This document shows positions 1 through 7,410 of a stretch of DNA of 10,992 nucleotides, piece after piece (the first letter of the stretch is position 1; every line of letters starts with the position of its first letter). The position numbers and the translations under genes are program-made. Origin of the DNA: Saccoglossus kowalevskii (lineage: Eukaryota; Hemichordata; Enteropneusta; Harrimaniidae); the NCBI RefSeq assembly GCF_000003605.2, contig NW_003140830.1, positions 16,373 to 27,364 on the forward strand, in the 5' to 3' direction. The notes beneath the pieces were generated by a model that was not told where the DNA came from, ran no database searches, and saw only the letters and a list, made by a program, of their open reading frames with translations.

Positions 1-490
1 TTTTATGATCGAAACATATCATTGAAAATTGGTTGGCTGATTTGTTATTTGTCACACCGCATTTTATTAATGTTAAATTGAGCGACTTTTATGGATGCTT
101 TTTAGGTCGTAAATGCAAATGGCGACGTTTTGAAATGACAATGTACTCAATTCTGTCCTAAAAAATCATTTATATACAAACATTGAAGCATTGTTATATA
201 CTTTTGCATAGAATAAAGTCATTAGTTGTTGTATAGTTGACTTGAACTGTTATGAACCCCCAAGAATCAGAAATATCACAGGTTTTTCGATCGACTAGGT
301 TAACATGAACGACGCCATTTTAACAAGATTTGTTTAGCGATGTCAGCATGTTGGCACGCAAAGTTTTTCCCCTATTAAAACGAGAAAATGAACATAATTC
401 CCTATATTAATTTTTGCATTGCAGGAACTGGATGTTTATGAGTTGGTAGGCTGGTTGTGATGCGTATCAGGGTTCAAAAAAAAAAATCAT
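1..490. other. Non-coding, nothing recognised
   Basis: AT-rich sequence with no ORF of note, no coding-like frame and no clear repeat. A short A run ends it at about 477-487. It is most simply intergenic or intronic flank of the inverted-repeat structure that follows. Confidence 0.5.
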
Positions 491-567
491 AGTGATAATT
501 TTGTTTACATGTTTGTTTACGTTGTGGTTGCCCGAATTTGAAGTCAAAGTGAAGTCAAACAATGAGG

Positions 568-1227
568 TATCAGGGGGGAAACTTTCCTTCTCGGGGTCTC
601 CACACGTGTCAGGGGGGAATCTCGTCTCGTCTCTCTATCTCGTCCCCTTGAGGTACGGGATCGGGAAAGTCACTTATACTTTACAGTCAAATAAGACGCA
701 CACAACGAAATACGTTTCAGCTCTCGTCTTAGTCGGTCAATCGAGCACACTATAAGACACAGCGCCCTGGGGAAAAGTCCCCAAGACTCTCGCAAGGCTG
801 ACCCAAGACTAGCCCAAGACTGGACTGCCTCAAGGCTCGCCCCTGGACTCTCTCGGACTGCGTCTGTCGTGGAGTATTCGCCAAGACCAACTCAAACTCT
901 CTTTGTTCATTTTCAAAACTCTAACCAATTACAAAACAGTAAAAGACTCTAGGGCGTAACCTTCAATCATAAAGCCAATCACACTAAGTACTGAATACGT
1001 TATATATTTTGATTAATCGTTCACTACATTAATAACTACGGATATAAACTGTCAAAATGAGTAGTCTAAAAAGCGGCGGTTATCTGGTAATTAGTTCCAA
1101 ATCACTGAGCCAAGTTCCGTCCAAAACTTCAAATAGGCCTACACGATGACAGACATAACACAGCAATTCAGCTAATAATCAGCTAATTAAGACGGTCAAT
1201 AGATACGCGAAAACAAATTCATGACAG
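568..1227 (+). repeat. Left arm of a large inverted repeat
   Basis: This arm matches the reverse complement of 3290-3827 in the same order over several blocks. Examples are the stretch at 682-719 (TACAGTCAAATA, then GACGCACACAACGAAATACG) against 3668-3703 with one extra base, the CCAAT-containing block at 972-993 (GCCAATCA, then ACTAAGTACTG), the block at 1011-1032 (GATTAATCGTTCACTA), and the outer block GATACGCGAA with ATTCATGACA at 1202-1224. Identity is high in the blocks and lower between them, with indels making this arm about 120 bp longer. It could be a long terminal inverted repeat of a foldback-type element, or an inverted duplication of a gene fragment. No convincing target-site duplication was found. 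Confidence 0.8.
652..719 (+). pseudogene. Degraded P-loop (Walker A) coding segment, left arm copy
   Basis: In the frame starting at 652 the sequence reads GTGSGKSLILYSQI, a Walker A nucleotide-binding loop. The codon just before it (649-651) is TGA where the right-arm copy has GGA, so the frame is broken. Relative to the right copy there is also a one-base insertion after the CAAATA at 688-693, which shifts the frame. The open frame running 492-755 is a different frame across the same bases and is not taken as a gene. The P-loop identity rests on the shared motif in both arms; the protein family is not recognised. Confidence 0.35.
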
Positions 1228-1867
1228 AGGTATTGCTTTGCATGACGGTAAATTTTCCGATTTTAATGAATATTTTGACGGTATTGTAATCTGTCTGACT
1301 TCCTGACTCCCTCGGCCCGGGTGTGAACGGTTTGTTTACCCGCACTGCGCTTCGAGACAAAAGAACGCTAGTCGTTTCCAGACCGGGGATAGAGTGACTG
1401 TGGTTTGCGATATATAAAGATTTGCAATGTAGTTTATTTGATCTACTGGTTGTTATTATTCACAATATTGTTTAAGGATTTGTCAAGCATTGTATATTGC
1501 ATATTTTACATTATGTCAATATTAATGTGTATATAATGAATTAAGCTAATAAATGTTTGTTACATTGTTTAATCATGCGTGGAATTTTCTATTTTAACTG
1601 TAAGAGAAGAGGTCTTCAAAATAAACCTATTATACAAATGTTTATTGAAAGCAATAATTTATCGCTAGAAACATGTTACGAACGTTTCAATTCATTTGTT
1701 CACATTTGTTCATGGCAACCAAACCATGCGACAGATTTTAAAGCGGGGGAGTCGTCACCTGCGTATGCGTCAGACAGCCATAGCGTGCCGTTGTTTACAA
1801 ACAAGGGTCTACCCATGAGCCTTTGCGTTTTAGCACGCGTTGTTATCGTCGGTTGTGACTCAATTCC

Positions 1868-1879
1868 CGCGCGTGCGCA
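1868..1879. promoter_or_regulatory. NRF1-type palindromic site
   Basis: CGCGCGTGCGCA fits both strands of the consensus YGCGCAYGCGCR bound by NRF1 (Ewg in insects). Such sites mark CpG-rich animal promoters. It sits in a locally GC-rich patch (about 1840-1900) inside AT-rich sequence. No exon start was identified next to it, so a promoter role is inference. Confidence 0.35.
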
Positions 1880-2812
1880 CTATGACGACCCCTCCGCTTT
1901 AAGGTAGAGATGCAGTTTATTTGGCTTGCTTTTTAATTGAGTAATTAGACAATGAAGATGGTATTATATATCCAACATGTTATATATTTTCTGAAAGCTT
2001 AGTATACAAACTTTGTAAAACTTGTCTTTATTTTAAATATCCAGAATGCGTTTTTGATTTTGTGTCAAAAATATGCTTTTTTGGACAAAAGTGGTTAAAA
2101 AAAATTAGCTTAAAAACTTCAAGTCCGTTTGTGGGTAAAATTACATCACTGGATACCTTGGTATACTACTAATTCAAATGCGTCCACTCATCTCTCTAAC
2201 GGCTTTCAAAGTCGCACAGCATGACCTCAAAGTTCACTCTTTTCTATTTTTGCATAATTTATATATCCATGTTAATTGCGGACTTGTTATTTTTGTTCCA
2301 CTCGCCGTAATAAACTGTTTAATTTAAAACCCAAGAATTCACCAAAAATAGAAGACGAGAAAAAGGCTAATTTGCATATTTGCGCGTTAAACCGGGAATT
2401 ACTGCTTTGTCATACTTTGTCATACTTTCTAGACTATTGAAATTGAAAGTTAACGTATAGACATAGACATTTTATGTAAAATCGTTGGACCAGAACAACT
2501 GCTCTTGAATATATAAATCAGAAACACGTCATTCATACCAGTGTTTTGATGGGGTCGGTAAAAACACGTGGCAATGCCCAGTAAATATGACGTCATATCA
2601 TGAATTATTAAACAGGGGGCGGTCCTAGGAAGGTGACCTTTTATCACGATCAAAACATCATGGCTTCTCTTCGATGTATTTGCAATGAAAAATTTACGAG
2701 TATTTCATAGCCTTTTTTCCCCCAATTTTTTCGTTAATTTAAGATGGCGATAGAACACGTAATTAGTGTTAATCGTCACCTTGTATGCTTGCATGCATAT
2801 AATAAACACATG

Positions 2813-2857
2813 ATGGTCCAACCATGGATGTACATCTTAGTACATCCATGGTCCAAC
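2813..2857. repeat. Perfect 13-bp hairpin flanked by 10-bp direct repeats
   Basis: The arms ACCATGGATGTAC (2821-2833) and GTACATCCATGGT (2840-2852) are exact reverse complements around the 6-nt loop ATCTTA. The decamer ATGGTCCAAC occurs at 2813-2822 and again at 2848-2857, overlapping the outer edges of the arms. No promoter or gene end adjoins it. Confidence 0.8.
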
Positions 2858-3289
2858 AAAGTTGCAGAACTGATAGGGAGTTAGATTTAATTAGCTTTTT
2901 TTTTAAAAATTAAAAATTATATATCCACTCTTGCATAACCAAGGCTGGTTATCAACATTTGTTATTTCGTGTTTACGTTATAGATTAACAAATATTTTAT
3001 TCTTTTATTTCTTTCTATAAAATAACAACATGGTTTACAAAGAACGCACAGAATGATGGGAAGCGGTAGAGTTGATATTTCAGAAGTCAGAAGTGGAATG
3101 TCAGAATCCAGCAGTAAAAAACACAGAGGTTCAGAAGTGTCAAAAATAAAATTAAAATAAATCGTTTTGACTAAATATAGCTTTAATTGTGGTAATTACC
3201 TCAAAGTTCTTTGAGCATGACATTCTAACTTCTGATCGAATTCTGATGAAAATTTTGAAGTTCTTGGTGGTGAATGACAATTGACATAG

Positions 3290-3827
3290 TGTCATGAATT
3301 AGTATTCGCGTATCTGTTGACCGACTTGTTTAGCTTATTACTAGTGAATGGCTGTGTTGTATCTGTCATCATTTAGGCTCATGCGAGGTTCTGTACGGAA
3401 CTTAATATAGTGAACGATTAATCAAAAAATATGACGTGTCCAGTACTTAGTTTGATTGGCTATGTGCAAGTTGAATGTGTGAAGGTTACGCCTTATGTCT
3501 TTAGACTTCTTTGTAATTGGTTAAGTTTTAATACGTAATAAACGGTCTAAGTCCTTGGTCCCAGAGAGAGCTCCACGAGGCGAGAGAGTATTGGTCAGGC
3601 CTGGGCAGAGTCACTGACGAGGCAGTTTGCCTCGAGGCGTTCTCGATGTGGCTAAAGACTAGCTATTGAAACGTATTTCGTTGTGTGCGTCTATTTGACT
3701 GTAAAGCTTGAGTGACTTTCCTGATCCAGTGCCTCCAGCAGACGTGATAGAGACCAGACGAATTTTTCCTTGTGACACGTTTTGGAGAAACCCGGGCAAG
3801 ACGAGAAGAGAAGAGTTTCCCCGTGAC
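3290..3827 (-). repeat. Right arm of a large inverted repeat
   Basis: Inverted partner of 568-1227. The same blocks appear in the same order on the opposite strand: GTCATGAATT and the TTCGCGTATCTGTTGACCG region at 3291-3341, TTAATATAGTGAACGATTAATC in pieces at 3402-3423, CAGTACTTAG with TTTGATTGGC at 3441-3460, and CGTATTTCGTTGTGTGCGTC at 3672-3691. The similarity fades beyond about 3827, near GTTTCCCCGTGAC. The arms are too diverged for a very recent inversion but too similar for chance. Confidence 0.8.
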
Positions 3828-3886
3828 AATACAATGTAGCTTGACGAGATCGCCCTCTGCGGTGCTCCAAACCCAACACACCGTGG
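3662..3886 (-). pseudogene. P-loop NTPase-like coding remnant, right arm copy
   Basis: On the minus strand the frame is open from just after a TAA at 3887-3889 down to a TAG at 3659-3661, 75 codons without a start Met. It includes KIRLVSITSAGGTGSGKS, a hydrophobic strand followed by a Walker A loop (GGTGSGKS at 3736-3713), the layout typical of a beta1-P-loop in nucleotide-binding proteins. Between the two arms, four substitutions across the P-loop (Gly, Thr, Ser and Leu codons) fall in third positions and are silent, which suggests the segment once encoded protein. No Walker B, Met start or splice sites could be assigned. The family is unknown. The two longer open frames on the same bases are treated as shadows. 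Confidence 0.35.
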
Positions 3887-3889
3887 TTA

Positions 3890-4918
3890 GTGAGGTCTGA
3901 TGCCGTTTGGCCGATATGTCAGTTTATAATTGACACAATGATTCCACCACTTATTTATTTCAGCCAACTTCCCATCTGTATCTTTCTGTTCACATGTTCA
4001 TTTACATTTTTGAGTGAACACTCAAACATGGCGGAATATGATGACATCGTGACATCTACTGTGTTTCTGTTAGCGGTGTCAAAGTTGTAAACCAAGATTG
4101 CAGAATGTTGTAGTCTGATCTCATCACAAAATTTGTTCTGTTTTATGCTGTGAATATCCTTTGTTTCCGTTGAATAAAAGCAGTCTCTTATGGACGTGTG
4201 AGACAGACACGTGCTGTTGTAAATACATCACATTGCCAATCAAATTAACTTGCTTTCGGTTGCAATCATCCGAGCAACTGTGATAGTCGTAAACTACCCC
4301 TGCATTTTGATAAAGTGTGAATACAACTGGAACAAATCTTCTCAAATTGACATCATGAAATCAAGCGCCAAGACTAGAACACGTAGCACTGAGGTCCTAA
4401 GTAAAGCACCGAGGTACAAAAATAGCAAAAATGAAATACATTTTCGAACATGAACTTTGACACTCTATTTCCGTAAACCATTGAGGAACAATTTATGGAC
4501 TCTTCGACAACCAACACGATCTAAACTTAGGTTGTTCACTCGAAACCCTGGACTATTATACACTATCATCCGTCATAACTTTCTATTTTGTCCATAGATA
4601 ACTGAATTTGAAAACTAGATAGCGACATACACCAATCTAGCTACTAGTACCTATAATTACAAGTATGTATGCATAACAGGTGGCAGTGTTCCATCTTATA
4701 AACTGCAAAGTTATTTCAATAAGGGAAATTCGTTACTGAAAATAAACTAAAATATTATCAGCCGTAACAGCCTGACGCCTTAATTGTAGAAAATATACAA
4801 TTACAAACAGGAAAAAGTAAAGGAAAAATAAATCAATACGAGTAAGATGAGTCTATCACACATATAACAGGATATGTTGATGTCACAAAGAACACTGCAC
4901 ATAAGCTGCACTCACACG
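3890..4918. other. Gene-free stretch, nothing firmly recognised
   Basis: Several short open frames occur on both strands (for example 3890-4090, 4124-4345 and 4250-4453), but none has a motif or coding-like character. A perfect 8-bp hairpin with a 2-nt loop lies at 4009-4026 (TTTGAGTG, AA, CACTCAAA), next to ATGGCGG at 4028-4034, which resembles a YY1 core. The remainder is AT-rich without repeats that stand out. Confidence 0.45.
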
Positions 4919-4960
4919 TCAATCAATTTCACAAGCTCCCATATCTCCAAACTCAATAAC
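4919..4960 (-). CDS. Possible terminal exon fragment
   Basis: On the minus strand CTGTTTCAG (4969-4961) forms a plausible splice acceptor. It is followed by 13 codons, VIEFGDMGACEID, and a TGA at 4921-4919. Codon choice looks like real coding sequence, but the segment is very short and the pyrimidine tract is weak. It could be the last exon of a minus-strand gene whose earlier exons lie at higher coordinates, perhaps with the coding-like trace at 5019-5198. This is a weak call. Confidence 0.2.
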   Translation of the reverse strand, partial: VIEFGDMGACEID

Positions 4961-5018
4961 CTGAAACAGCACAGCAAATCATGAAATCAAGTTCCACCAC
5001 AGACTTGATTACACTTAA

Positions 5019-5198
5019 TTAGTTGATAGGACGTTCGAGAATTGTAATGTTTTTTTCTCTGGCTAATCTGACCAAATCTTTGTTGTCCTTCATAACCTCA
5101 TTATTCTTCCAATTGTCCAGGATTTTCTTGGAGATTTTCTACTACAAGGACTTGTCTTCTACTGCCAGGTTTCTCCAAGGTTTCAACCTTTTTGCCAT
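5019..5198 (-). pseudogene. Degenerate coding-like segment, family unknown
   Basis: Read on the minus strand from ATG at 5198-5196, the frame gives 18 codons starting MAKRLKPWRNLAVEDKSL. Two adjacent TAG stops (5144-5139) follow, then about 39 more codons including LDNWKNNEVMKDNKDLVRLA, up to a TAA at 5021-5019. The charged, lysine-rich composition continuing on both sides of the double stop looks like a decayed coding region. The plus-strand open frame over the same bases (5023-5208, rich in Phe and Leu) is read as its antisense shadow. No family is recognised; it could come from a transposon or a host gene. Confidence 0.25.
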
Positions 5199-5430
5199 TG
5201 TTTTGTAACATTGGCAGACATTCCTTTACCAATCTCTTCTAAAGCATGTCCACAGATCTAGCCCCTACTCCGGCGAACATAATTATCAAGACTCCCGGCG
5301 GTCAAGAACTTTGTGATTGGTCGACTATTTATAATATTCGCTACCTTACAGAACAATTATTATTATCAATGTTTTACCAACTTGTATTACGATTGGTTTA
5401 GGCACAGTCCGTCTATAGAGGGATTGTGGT
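5199..5430. other. Unassigned flank
   Basis: No ORF or repeat is convincing here. On the minus strand 5199-5290 continues in a coding-like manner but with interrupted frames, so the neighbouring degenerate segment may extend into it. Confidence 0.3.
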
Positions 5431-5562
5431 GCAGGGACGTCGATTCATTCTGAAAAGTGGGGGGACACTTTTGTGGCCGCGTAAGCGGCCAATGTCCGCG
5501 CTTCTGCGGACGGGGGGTGTCTGTGAAGGGATGTGCCCCCCTCAGAAGGTAGAAATTTTTAA
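5431..5562 (+). repeat. G-rich dispersed-repeat fragment with two adjacent hairpins
   Basis: The segment starts GGGACGTCGATTCATTCTG and contains AAAAGTGGGGGGACAC (5451-5466). Two perfect 6-bp-stem hairpins follow back to back: GGCCGC-GTAA-GCGGCC (5475-5490) and GTCCGC-GCTTCT-GCGGAC (5494-5511). GGGGGGTGTC and CCCCCC tracts come next. The GTGGGGGG-containing words and a CGTCGAT-type word recur in the 7921-8010 region, so both are probably fragments of one repeat family. Open frames crossing it on both strands (5387-5575 and 5426-5623) are composition artefacts. Confidence 0.5.
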
Positions 5563-5565
5563 AAA

Positions 5566-5594
5566 ATGCAACCAAATGAATTCATTTGGTGCAT
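5566..5594. repeat. Near-perfect palindrome
   Basis: ACCAAATGAATTCATTTGGT at 5571-5590 is a perfect 20-bp palindrome with no loop. ATGC (5566-5569) and GCAT (5591-5594) extend it to 14-bp arms with a single bulged A at 5570. It closes the G-rich repeat fragment and may be its terminus. Confidence 0.75.
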
Positions 5595-5646
5595 ACTTTT
5601 CAAATAACTCTCGATGGATTTGATTCCACATTGACCAATCACATGG

Positions 5647-5667
5647 TCTATCCATCCATCCATCCAT
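5647..5667 (+). repeat. Short (TCCA)n microsatellite
   Basis: Four to five tandem copies of the tetranucleotide CATC/TCCA lie in the tract TATCCATCCATCCATCCATG. Confidence 0.75.
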
Positions 5668-5703
5668 GACTTGCATTTTGGGGATTTCCATATTAGGAGT
5701 CGT

Positions 5704-6006
5704 TTACAACAACATGTTCAATAGAATGTTCCGGAATGCTCTGTTTTCTCCTTTTTGCTTTCTCATTGTTCTAGGCAATAACTCATAACCAGACCTACAC
5801 ACACCAGATTGATCATTATTTATTATTTTTAATATATTATATTCACCATGCGACTTCATCTTCTTCACCTCAGCATTGCTGGGCAACTCACCAGTCTCAT
5901 TCAGCTGTGTCATCAGTTCGAAAGCATCATTGTTATATATAAAGGGGAAAAATAAAGGAAACAAGATTTTGATTAAATTTGTTGAATGACTTGGTCTTCT
6001 AATCAA
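5704..6006 (-). CDS. Uncharacterised 100-codon ORF
   Basis: An open frame on the minus strand starts with Met near 6006 and ends with a stop at 5704-5706. The first 25 or so residues are rich in Phe, Leu and Ile. The rest is hydrophilic and charged (for example NETGELPSNAEVKKMKSHGE and LPRTMRKQKGENR) and looks more like real protein than most frames here. It lies downstream of the OTU-like segment on the same strand and could be a later piece of the same decayed gene or element, but no splice sites join them. A GT that could act as a donor (in ACTGGTGAGT) lies inside it, so only part may be exon. No family is recognised. Confidence 0.25.
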   Translation of the reverse strand: MIRRPSHSTNLIKILFPLFFPFIYNNDAFELMTQLNETGELPSNAEVKKMKSHGEYNILKIINNDQSGVCRSGYELLPRTMRKQKGENRAFRNILLNMLL

Positions 6007-6355
6007 AAATCACATTTTTAGGGCTCATGGACAGACTAACAATCACAAACGGAGGAAGGGAAGGATACTATTTTAGGAAAAATATTTTAACTACTTCACC
6101 AAGTTCACTCCCGGTGTGCACTGTAAGTTTGCGAGCTATGTTTGTACTCGGAGAACCAACATCTTGTCTGTTAACACGGTATCTACTAATGTGTACAAGT
6201 TAATGCACATGTCATCGCATTAAATAAAATAGTATTGCATTTTCAAAATAAAAAACCTTAAATGAAAACTTCAAAGGTATAGATTAACAATTATTTGCAT
6301 ATCTATACGACTATGTTAGAATTTTGACTGTTATCCAGAGAACTCAGACTAAACG
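6007..6355. other. Unassigned gap on the minus-strand gene side
   Basis: AT-rich, with stops in all frames and no motif. An 8-bp inverted pair GTATAGAT / ATCTATAC lies near 6278-6308. This may be intron or 3' flank of the OTU-like segment. Confidence 0.35.
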
Positions 6356-6378
6356 GTTTTAAGACGATGTCTTAAAAC
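6356..6378. repeat. Perfect 10-bp hairpin with 3-nt loop
   Basis: GTTTTAAGAC (6356-6365), loop GAT, GTCTTAAAAC (6369-6378). It lies about 80 bp past the last readable OTU-frame codon on the minus strand. Nothing shows it is functional. Confidence 0.7.
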
Positions 6379-6455
6379 TTGTGGCTTCTCTAGCATGTCT
6401 AGCAACAGTATGTTCCGATGGGTAATGACATCCGTTGCTTCTTTCATTTTCATCA

Positions 6456-6707
6456 TGTCAACTCCACCGAATCGCTTCTGAGAAGAGCCGCCTACTCAAA
6501 TGCTGATTTGTTCTGATACTGTGTTATGCCTAATGTATCAAACTATGCTACTAAAGAGTGGAAAAAGCACGAGCCATCGCTGGGAACATCGCACATAATC
6601 TTCATTCCCAGCGCATCAACATTAACTTCTAATTGTTGTCTCTCTGTCTTGGGTCGCTTCTCATTGGACAACCCACTTGCACCCTGACGTTTCCTTGAAT
6701 TAAGCAT
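6456..6707 (-). pseudogene. OTU-family cysteine protease, broken N-terminal coding exon
   Basis: From ATG at 6707-6705 the minus strand encodes 54 codons to a TAG at 6545-6543. Residues 1-24 are a basic lead (RKRQG, EKRPKTER). Residues 34-51 (LGMKIMCDVPSDGSCFFHS) match the start of an OTU domain: DGSC at 44-47 carries the catalytic Asp and Cys, and CFFHS is the usual family continuation. OTU enzymes cleave ubiquitin chains; some mobile elements also carry OTU domains. The frame goes on sensibly past the TAG (FDTLGITQYQNKSAFE) to a second TAG at 6494-6492 and then about 12 codons, so this looks like nonsense mutation, not the true end. The partner His was not found. The exon directly follows a T9GCAG splice acceptor (6720-6708), and a TGA four codons upstream in the joined transcript makes this the first in-frame Met. 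Host pseudogene and transposon-borne copy are both possible. Confidence 0.6.
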
Positions 6708-6965
6708 CTGCAAAAAAAAAAGTTAATTTCTTATAATTTACCCAAATTAACACGGATTTCGTGACGATTTTGTGAAACAAGCGTCATAGCTAGAAATACA
6801 AGTAATACTGTATGCTATTATATCTAAATATTCACAGGCCTATTGAAACTATAAACAGCATTTGCAGCAAAGAATTAGCCCTATTATATGAGTACCCCTT
6901 CACCCCCAAATGGGGCTAGTTAGAGTTTATAGCCTTTTCGGCTCAGCCTAATATAACGTATTTAC
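6708..6965 (-). other. Putative 258-bp intron
   Basis: On the minus strand the GT of GAG|GTAAATACG (donor at 6965) and the AG of a nine-T tract followed by GCAG (acceptor at 6708) delimit a short intron. The pyrimidine tract next to the acceptor is strong. Both signals fit the standard GT-AG consensus, and the acceptor sits exactly at the start of the OTU frame. RNA evidence is lacking. Confidence 0.45.
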
Positions 6966-7070
6966 CTCAGAACTAACTCAATTTAGGCCCTATGTATAGT
7001 CACAGTCAGCTGGCGCACACGTGATAATAAAATAAATACGATATCTACTATATGGGGGCCGCCATTTTGA
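6966..7070 (-). other. Putative non-coding first exon of the OTU-like gene
   Basis: The exon would begin near the YY1-type site at 7058-7068 and end at CTGAG|GTAAAT (6966). It holds a five-codon upstream ORF starting at the ATG inside the YY1 motif (MAAPI, then TAG) and no long frame, so it would be 5' UTR. The exact transcription start cannot be set from sequence. Confidence 0.3.
7058..7068 (-). promoter_or_regulatory. YY1-type site at a putative transcription start
   Basis: On the minus strand AAAATGGCGGC fits the YY1 consensus AANATGGCGGC. In animals such sites often lie just downstream of the start point of TATA-less promoters and are oriented with the gene, as here. It is about 95 bp upstream of the donor of the proposed exon 1. 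Confidence 0.4.
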
Positions 7071-7223
7071 ACGCTACATAAAACTAAATTAGAGACAAGT
7101 TGTGAAACGCGTTTTTCGGATTCCTGCAAATATGAGAAAAATACAAATCTTTCACAGCCAAACGATCTGTTGGGGTTATATTAAGCCAACCGCTAACAAA
7201 ATTCGACCAAATTCATAGTTTTC

Positions 7224-7410
7224 GTGTGGAAAAATCCCTTGCACACGAACACCTTACCGGGGTATTTGAAACCAAAATTTCATCCAACTGTAAGGCGGTT
7301 GCTGATTGGCCGCTGAGTTGAAATGACAATTTTTGGTTTCAAATACCCTATGAAAGTGTTGTATGTTCTTCGTGCAATTACGTGTTCGTATGCAAGTGAT
7401 TTTTCCACAC
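7224..7410. repeat. MITE-like imperfect palindrome
   Basis: Outer arms 7224-7252 and 7382-7410 match as inverted repeats at 27 of 29 positions (GTGTGGAAAAATC, then CTTGCA, then ACGAACAC). Inner arms 7259-7289 and 7316-7349 pair over GGGTATTTGAAACCAAAA and onward. The loop (7290-7315) carries GCTGATTGGC, an inverted CCAAT box. The right side has about 25-30 extra bases between inner and outer blocks, probably a later insertion. Weak similarity (GCTAAC / GTTAGC) at 7192 and 7429 may mark the element's ends. This fits a non-autonomous DNA transposon; no target duplication is clear. Confidence 0.65.

Larger units (their letters stand above)
1228..3289. other. Spacer between inverted arms, no gene recognised
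   Basis: About 2 kb separate the two arms. A 116-codon open frame at 1557-1907 has no recognisable motif or coding-like composition and is probably chance. Other visible items are a consensus NRF1-type site at 1868-1879, a 10-bp direct doublet TTTGTCATAC at 2406-2425, a CRE palindrome TGACGTCA at 2588-2595, and a hairpin at 2821-2852. There is no transposase signature, so if the arms bound a mobile element it is non-autonomous or its enzyme gene has decayed. Confidence 0.4.

Noticed and set aside
461-487. GGGTTC followed by an A run, resembling a tRNA-derived SINE B box and tail
   Set aside because: No A box at the proper distance upstream and the B box is incomplete.
492-755. 87-codon plus-strand ORF
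   Set aside because: It runs through the left inverted-repeat arm in a different frame from the P-loop remnant, and the corresponding right-arm frame does not conserve its protein.
1557-1907. 116-codon plus-strand ORF
   Set aside because: No motif, no splice context and no coding-like composition; long enough to stand out but compatible with chance in a 10-kb window.
2588-2595. TGACGTCA CRE palindrome
   Set aside because: A perfect consensus, but a single 8-mer with no promoter context is weak evidence.
3663-3881. Two overlapping minus-strand ORFs of 72 and 62 codons
   Set aside because: They are alternative frames over the P-loop segment. Only the third frame shows a recognisable motif, and only there are the changes across the P-loop silent.
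5023-5208. 61-codon plus-strand ORF rich in Phe and Leu that looks like a membrane peptide
   Set aside because: It is antisense to the charged coding-like minus-strand segment; a Phe/Leu-rich product is what antisense of Lys/Glu-rich coding DNA gives.
5426-5623. Overlapping ORFs on both strands at 5387-5623
   Set aside because: They cross a G-rich repeat with hairpins; the protein composition reflects the G and C tracts.
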